Position numbers and translations under genes: made by a program. A model generated the notes under the pieces. It had not been told where the DNA came from. It did no database searches and saw only the letters and a list, made by a program, of their open reading frames with translations. A stretch of DNA of 42,897 nucleotides from Patescibacteria group bacterium (GTDB lineage Bacteria > Patescibacteriota > Minisyncoccia > Phycocordibacterales > Phycocordibacteraceae), in NCBI GenBank assembly GCA_028866135.1, contig JAGWIS010000004.1, positions 1 to 42,897 on the forward strand, in the 5' to 3' direction. Positions 39,996 through 42,897 of the stretch are shown here, piece by piece (the stretch's first letter is position 1; every line of letters begins with the position of its first letter).

Positions 39996-40229
39996 TTACT
40001 TTTGCTGCATGAGCGTCCCGAGCTCGACGCGGTACTTCTTCATCACTTCCATTGCCGCCTTCATCTCGCTCTCGCCGCCTTTCTTCCGCCGCTCGATCTC
40101 CTCGCTTATCTTCTTGAAGAGCTGCGGATCCTTCGAGACGAGGCCGACCATCTGCTCGCGTTGCGCCGCTGGCACGTCTTTCATTTTCCACTTCGCGTAT
40201 TGGTTGATGAGAAAACTCTGGACAGACAT
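39996..40229 (-). CDS. Small helical protein, unknown
   Basis: 77 residues, MSVQSFLINQYAKWKMKDVP…, highly charged and predicted all-helical (EEIERRKKGGESEMKAAMEVMKKYRVEL). No membrane segment. The spacing of six bases after the upstream gene and one base before the downstream gene shows it is part of a small membrane-protein operon. It may be a soluble partner of the flanking membrane proteins. Confidence 0.7.
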   Translation of the reverse strand: MSVQSFLINQYAKWKMKDVPAAQREQMVGLVSKDPQLFKKISEEIERRKKGGESEMKAAMEVMKKYRVELGTLMQQK

Positions 40230-40235
40230 GACAGT

Positions 40236-40655
40236 TTAGTAGATGTCCGGGCGCTGGGTGATGCCGCGGATGGTCCGCGTCGTGAAGTAAAGCGATATGA
40301 GCGAGAGGAGCGCGAGCGCTTCGACGTATACGAACGAGGGATCAAAGAAGCTCATGCCGGCGCGATAGTGGTCGACGGCGGTCGTACCGAAGAGGAGCGT
40401 GCCGAGGACCGCGATGAGCGCGTTCGCCCAGTGGATCTCATACTGCATCGGATTGGTGATGCCAGCCGCGATTGCGAGTATCACGGCAGAGCCCACGGTG
40501 CCGAGCGTGGAGAGCGGAAGTTCGGCGCCGGTCGACTGCGCGACGATGAGCACGACCGCGCTCACGACGAAAAGCACGCGCACGGCGTCGCCATGGTAAT
40601 GCGGTATCTCGCGCCGCGCGGGAACTATATCGCCGCCGTCTCCTTCAAACGTCAT
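40236..40655 (-). CDS. Small membrane protein, unknown
   Basis: 139 residues from MTFEGDGGDIVPARREIPHY; an extension to 40766 overlaps the terminator and is rejected. Four hydrophobic helices are seen (AVRVLFVVSAVVLIVAQS; LGTVGSAVILAIAAGI; ALIAVLGTLLFGTTAV; VYVEALALLSLISLYF). It ends with TRTIRGITQRPDIY. First gene of the 40655-39488 unit. No family recognised. Confidence 0.72.
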   Translation of the reverse strand: MTFEGDGGDIVPARREIPHYHGDAVRVLFVVSAVVLIVAQSTGAELPLSTLGTVGSAVILAIAAGITNPMQYEIHWANALIAVLGTLLFGTTAVDHYRAGMSFFDPSFVYVEALALLSLISLYFTTRTIRGITQRPDIY

Positions 40656-40717
40656 GACTCTAGTATACGCTTTATCCGCGTTTCGCAAGTGGTTATGCGA
40701 CCGTATTGAAAAGTTGC

Positions 40718-40746
40718 GCCCCTCCTGCGCGAAGCGCGGGAGGGGC
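40718..40746 (-). terminator. Terminator after the 40767-41354 gene
   Basis: A stem of GCCCCTCC/GGAGGGGC enclosing CGCGC-TTC-GCGCA, followed on the minus strand by GCAACTTTTC. It lies 21 bases past the stop codon and separates the orphan gene from the next unit. Confidence 0.8.
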
Positions 40747-40766
40747 TCGTGAAGAAGAGAGGGCAC

Positions 40767-41354
40767 CTAGGACCTGAACTCGGAGCGGGCCAGCTTGCGG
40801 ATGAGCAGTCGGCTCTCGGGCGGCCACTGAGTGCTGCGACCGAGTTCATCGGGAAAGAAATCCCAGGGCCTGTGTTCGATCAGGCCTTCGTCTCGGAAGA
40901 AGCATCCCATCTTGATGGGGCGGCTCGCATCCCCCGTTTCCATGAGAAAGAAGTTCTTGTGCTTATCGCGACGAATCCCGGAGCGGATCAAGCCCTTCTC
41001 GGTGGCCCTGACGATGAGTTCGATCTGCGGCAGGGTCATACCATACCCCAAACGGATGACCTCGCTTGCCATGAATGAGATGTCGACTTCGGGGCCGACG
41101 GAGAGCAGCGAAGCAATCCAGTCCACGAAAGCCGAGGGCTCACTGGGGTCAAGCACCGAAATGCTACAGTGATCAGCCTTCAATTGGATGACCGGGAGTC
41201 CGAGACTGCAGAGCTCGAAAGTTCGGAGCCTCCATTCCGAACCCTTGAGACATTCGTCCGTAAGCTTACCGTCTACGGCGTTGAGATCGATGACCGCCTC
41301 CTCAGAAAGCAGGTAGGCTTTCTTTTCTGTCGGCATCGGCGTCTGCTGCTGCAT
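40767..41354 (-). CDS. Orphan soluble protein, unknown
   Basis: 195 residues from the second of two adjacent ATGs (MQQQTPMPTEKKAYLLSEEA); it has the perfect Shine-Dalgarno sequence AAGGAGGT at the best spacing (6 bases), while the first ATG is only 3 away. No membrane segment. Beta-type stretches such as LPVIQLKADHCSISVLDPSEP and PQIELIVRATEKGLI are visible, then a charged end. It has its own promoter and terminator, an 8-bp leader hairpin (41382-41400), and no recognised family. Confidence 0.7.
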   Translation of the reverse strand: MQQQTPMPTEKKAYLLSEEAVIDLNAVDGKLTDECLKGSEWRLRTFELCSLGLPVIQLKADHCSISVLDPSEPSAFVDWIASLLSVGPEVDISFMASEVIRLGYGMTLPQIELIVRATEKGLIRSGIRRDKHKNFFLMETGDASRPIKMGCFFRDEGLIEHRPWDFFPDELGRSTQWPPESRLLIRKLARSEFRS

Positions 41355-41423
41355 CATGAGACCTCCTTGGATGGACGTGATCGTGCTGGAAACCAGCACG
41401 AGTGAAGTTTCCTTCTGGTTAGA

Positions 41424-41452
41424 TATAAAGGACTCCTAAACACTACTGTAAA
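41424..41452 (-). promoter_or_regulatory. Promoter of the 40767-41354 gene
   Basis: TTTACA (41447-41452) and TTTATA (41424-41429) are separated by exactly 17 bases on the minus strand. The leader of about 60 bases contains the hairpin CGTGCTGG-AAA-CCAGCACG (41382-41400) before the Shine-Dalgarno sequence. Confidence 0.6.
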
Positions 41453-41588
41453 CATAAATTGCAGAATGAGTCAAGTTTTTGAATACGATAGCTCTTATCC
41501 CACTGGCGGGGTTGCATTCCGGCGGGCGGGCCGTAGTGTATGCTAGGTAGCAGGTTAAAGCATTACACGTAACACCATCATATTCATC

Positions 41589-41840
41589 ATGGCAATAAAC
41601 GCAGCGTTATCGAAGCCGCTTACCCTTACTTCAGAATTGGAAGCGGTCGTAGGCAAGGGTCCGATGCCGCGGACCGAGGTAGTGAAGCAGCTTTGGGTAT
41701 ACATCAAGAAGAATAATCTCCAGAATCCGAAGAACAAGCGCAACATCCTCGCGGATGCGAAGTTGAAGGCGATTTTCGGCGGCAAGAGCGAAGTGACGAT
41801 GTTTGAAATGACGAAGCTCGTTTCAGCGCACCTGAGCTAA
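41589..41840 (+). CDS. SWIB/MDM2-domain protein
   Basis: 83 residues, essentially one SWIB domain: LSKPLTLTSELEAVVGKGPM, then PRTEVVKQLWVYIKKNNLQNP, ILADAKLKAIFGGKSEVTMF and EMTKLVSAHL. All conserved hydrophobic and Leu/Trp positions of the domain are present. In eukaryotes the domain is in chromatin remodelling and p53-binding proteins; in bacteria free-standing copies occur in Chlamydiae and CPR, with suggested nucleoid or topoisomerase-related roles. It is followed by a strong terminator. Function here is inferred only from the fold. Confidence 0.93.
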   Translation: MAINAALSKPLTLTSELEAVVGKGPMPRTEVVKQLWVYIKKNNLQNPKNKRNILADAKLKAIFGGKSEVTMFEMTKLVSAHLS

Positions 41841-41855
41841 CGCACTGCGAAGCTC

Positions 41856-41889
41856 AAAGCAAAACCCGCCTTAGGGCGGGTTTTGCTTT
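41856..41889 (+). terminator. Bidirectional terminator for SWIB gene and tRNA-Ala
   Basis: A 15-bp perfect stem (41856-41870 with 41875-41889, AAAGCAAAACCCGCC/GGCGGGTTTTGCTTT, loop TTAG) with T-rich tails on both strands. It follows the SWIB stop on the plus strand and the tRNA-Ala 3' end on the minus strand. Confidence 0.9.
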
Positions 41890-41892
41890 TGG

Positions 41893-41965
41893 TGGACCTG
41901 AGGGGGATCGAACCCCTTGCCTCCGCAATGCCATCGCGGCGCTCTACCAAGTGAGCTACAGGCCC
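41893..41965 (-). tRNA. tRNA-Ala (anticodon GGC)
   Basis: A complete 73-nt cloverleaf on the minus strand: acceptor GGGCCTG/CAGGTCC with one G-T pair and discriminator A, D-arm GCTC…GAGC, anticodon arm CCGCG-ATGGCAT-TGCGG (GGC), variable loop AGGCA, T-arm AGGGG-TTCGATC-CCCCT. CCA is not encoded. The identity pair G3-U70 for alanyl-tRNA synthetase is present. An endonuclease-like ORF ends two bases before its 5' end. Confidence 0.97.
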
Positions 41966-41967
41966 TT

Positions 41968-42657
41968 TCAATTAAAACTCTTCAACATTTGCTGAGCTAC
42001 TCGTTTTAATTCTAGATCAATTGCTGAAGAAAAGTAATCGATGCGGCAAACTCCTTTATACTCTTGTTTCTTCGATATTCGTCCCAAGGTTCGTTTATCA
42101 ACCCGTGCTTTATAGAATTGCTTAAGAGGGATTTTTGTTGTCTTCGACCAGAATTTTTGCAACCTCCCGATATCTTGATCTGCTCTGCATTGAACGGTGC
42201 ACCTGAACTTTCGCTCATCTACTTTGTAACATTCCCTCATTAGGTTTACAAACATAACCACGATTGCCGGATCGGAGTTTCCAAACATCAGCGAACCACG
42301 ATCTGTTTTAGATCCCTCGGCAAGGTATAGGATAATCAAGCTAATTTTCCTAGCGTGCTCGCTCTTCTCAAAGGAGCTTAGTAGAGGCTCGTTTTTCATA
42401 TCGAGATCCTTAAAAAAGATCTCCCGTCTCTCCTTTCTGTTTTTTGAAGAAATCCGACGAGCATTGGCAAAGTTCAATTTGTTTAACCTCTGGACCTTCG
42501 AATGATAACTTTTCGGTAATGGAATATCACGACACCAATATGACAACGTGCTTTTGGGAATATCCGTTTGCAGCAATCTTTTTATTTCAGAAAATGTTTT
42601 ACCTTTTTCACGAAGCTGCTCTACCCGTTGTCGTAAAGATACCGATGACATGAGCAT
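41968..42657 (-). CDS. LAGLIDADG-like endonuclease family protein next to tRNA-Ala
   Basis: 229 residues (or 226 from MSSVSLRQRVEQ). An N-terminal helix-turn-helix, GKTFSEIKRLLQTDIPKSTLSYWCRDIPLP (about 19-48), resembles the Myb/HTH of the first endonuclease. A middle ISLIILYLAEGSKTDRG (about 105-121) looks like a LAGLIDADG helix ending with an acidic residue, then GNSDPAIVVMF. No second clear LAGLIDADG motif is seen, so it might act as a dimer. The family is common in CPR and has not been characterised to my knowledge. The sequence is clearly AT-richer than the core. Two bases separate its TGA from tRNA-Ala. Confidence 0.7.
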   Translation of the reverse strand: MLMSSVSLRQRVEQLREKGKTFSEIKRLLQTDIPKSTLSYWCRDIPLPKSYHSKVQRLNKLNFANARRISSKNRKERREIFFKDLDMKNEPLLSSFEKSEHARKISLIILYLAEGSKTDRGSLMFGNSDPAIVVMFVNLMRECYKVDERKFRCTVQCRADQDIGRLQKFWSKTTKIPLKQFYKARVDKRTLGRISKKQEYKGVCRIDYFSSAIDLELKRVAQQMLKSFN

Positions 42658-42704
42658 ATTGTACCCCTAATTCCCTCCATCGATAGATGGAGCATGTGTA
42701 CAAT
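42658..42704. repeat. Nested inverted repeat upstream of the endonuclease-like gene
   Basis: ATTGTAC/GTACAAT (42658-42664 with 42698-42704) encloses CTCCATC-GATA-GATGGAG (42675-42692). It lies directly before the ATG of the endonuclease-like gene and could be an operator or an RNA hairpin. Confidence 0.45.
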
Positions 42705-42742
42705 TATTTTCCGGGACGTCCTTAATTTGAAATTTGAGTTAT

Positions 42743-42897
42743 TCAAGACTTCAGGAAATCCCCAATCGCTTTGGCGATGGTGTCGATCGTCTTCTTGAAA
42801 CGCTTCGCGTCCTGCTCGAGAAGCAAGAACCGGAATCCCTGGAGAGAGGAATTGAAGCCGGAGGAAAGCGGCACAACGCATACGCCGGTGGAGGCGA
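42743..42897 (-). CDS. Aminotransferase class I/II, C-terminal fragment cut by window edge
   Basis: From the window edge the minus-strand frame reads …STGVCVVPLSSGFNSSLQG, then FRFLLLEQDAKRFKKTIDTI and AKAIGDFLKS and ends in TGA. The order (valine-rich strand, small loop SGFN, then an arginine in GFRF that binds the substrate carboxylate, then the final helix) is the C-terminus of a PLP-dependent aminotransferase of the alanine/aspartate fold type I. Only 50 residues are present, so substrate is not assigned. Confidence 0.8.
   Translation of the reverse strand, partial: ASTGVCVVPLSSGFNSSLQGFRFLLLEQDAKRFKKTIDTIAKAIGDFLKS

Noticed and set aside
41461-41588. Promoter of the SWIB gene (TTGCAT and TATGCT)
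   Set aside because: The two boxes are 21 bases apart and no extended -10 is present, too weak to annotate.

Overview
The window looks like a chromosomal segment of a Candidate Phyla Radiation bacterium (Patescibacteria), most likely a Parcubacteria/Kaiserbacteria-type lineage. That placement is an inference. It rests on compact minus-strand gene packing, trimmed translation factors (an alanyl-tRNA synthetase that stops after its editing domain, an L36 without zinc cysteines, an IF-1 with an internal insertion), a bacterial SWIB protein, HARE-HTH and PilM/FtsA-like proteins, and many small membrane or secreted proteins without recognisable family. TGA is used as a normal stop (for example at the ends of alaS and the M13 peptidase), so the standard bacterial code applies. 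Nearly every gene is on the minus strand. The clear plus-strand genes are the M13 metallopeptidase and the SWIB protein.

Layout. 1-6.3 kb: a partial methyltransferase, trpS, tRNA-Tyr with a LAGLIDADG endonuclease ORF running into it, tyrS, an ABC exporter and a small membrane protein. 6.3-11.6 kb: dnaJ, dnaK and grpE with small genes between them, including a DUF2335 membrane protein. 11.6-12.6 kb: a DUF4258/DUF2283 pair resembling toxin-antitoxin modules, and a YbaK-like deacylase broken by an in-frame TGA. 12.6-17.4 kb: the infA-rpmJ-rpsM-rpsK-rpsD-rpoA-rplQ-rplM-rpsI operon, with a good promoter before infA, a terminator after rpsI, and unusually long, palindrome-rich spacers. 17.4-21.7 kb: a one-TM surface protein, a PilM/FtsA-like protein and alaS. 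21.7-23.7 kb: M13 peptidase. 23.7-28.7 kb: an eight-gene overlapping operon, mnmA, secreted protein, ATP-cone/Mrr-like nuclease, DUF7282-like secreted protein, PD-(D/E)XK Fe-S nuclease, ogt-type alkyltransferase, ung, HD hydrolase. 28.8-37.4 kb: orphan protein, mltG, a large membrane protein, a sigma-region-4/HARE-HTH regulator, leuS, a membrane protein and ychF. 37.4-39.5 kb: an AT-richer island of gene remnants and unrecognised genes, starting with a second, diverged copy of the first YchF codons. 39.5-42.9 kb: small membrane proteins, an orphan gene, SWIB, tRNA-Ala with a second endonuclease-like ORF directly upstream, and the C-terminus of an aminotransferase.

Most worth a second look: (1) two endonuclease-like ORFs that both end exactly at the 5' end of a tRNA gene, one taking its stop codon from the tRNA D-loop; (2) the duplicated YchF start, in which every nucleotide difference is synonymous, next to recombinase-like debris; (3) structured spacers in the ribosomal operon, including a perfect three-way-junction palindrome before rpsD and a small repeated hairpin; (4) the repair/nuclease operon containing an ATP-cone fused to a nuclease. 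No CRISPR array, complete insertion sequence or rRNA gene was seen.
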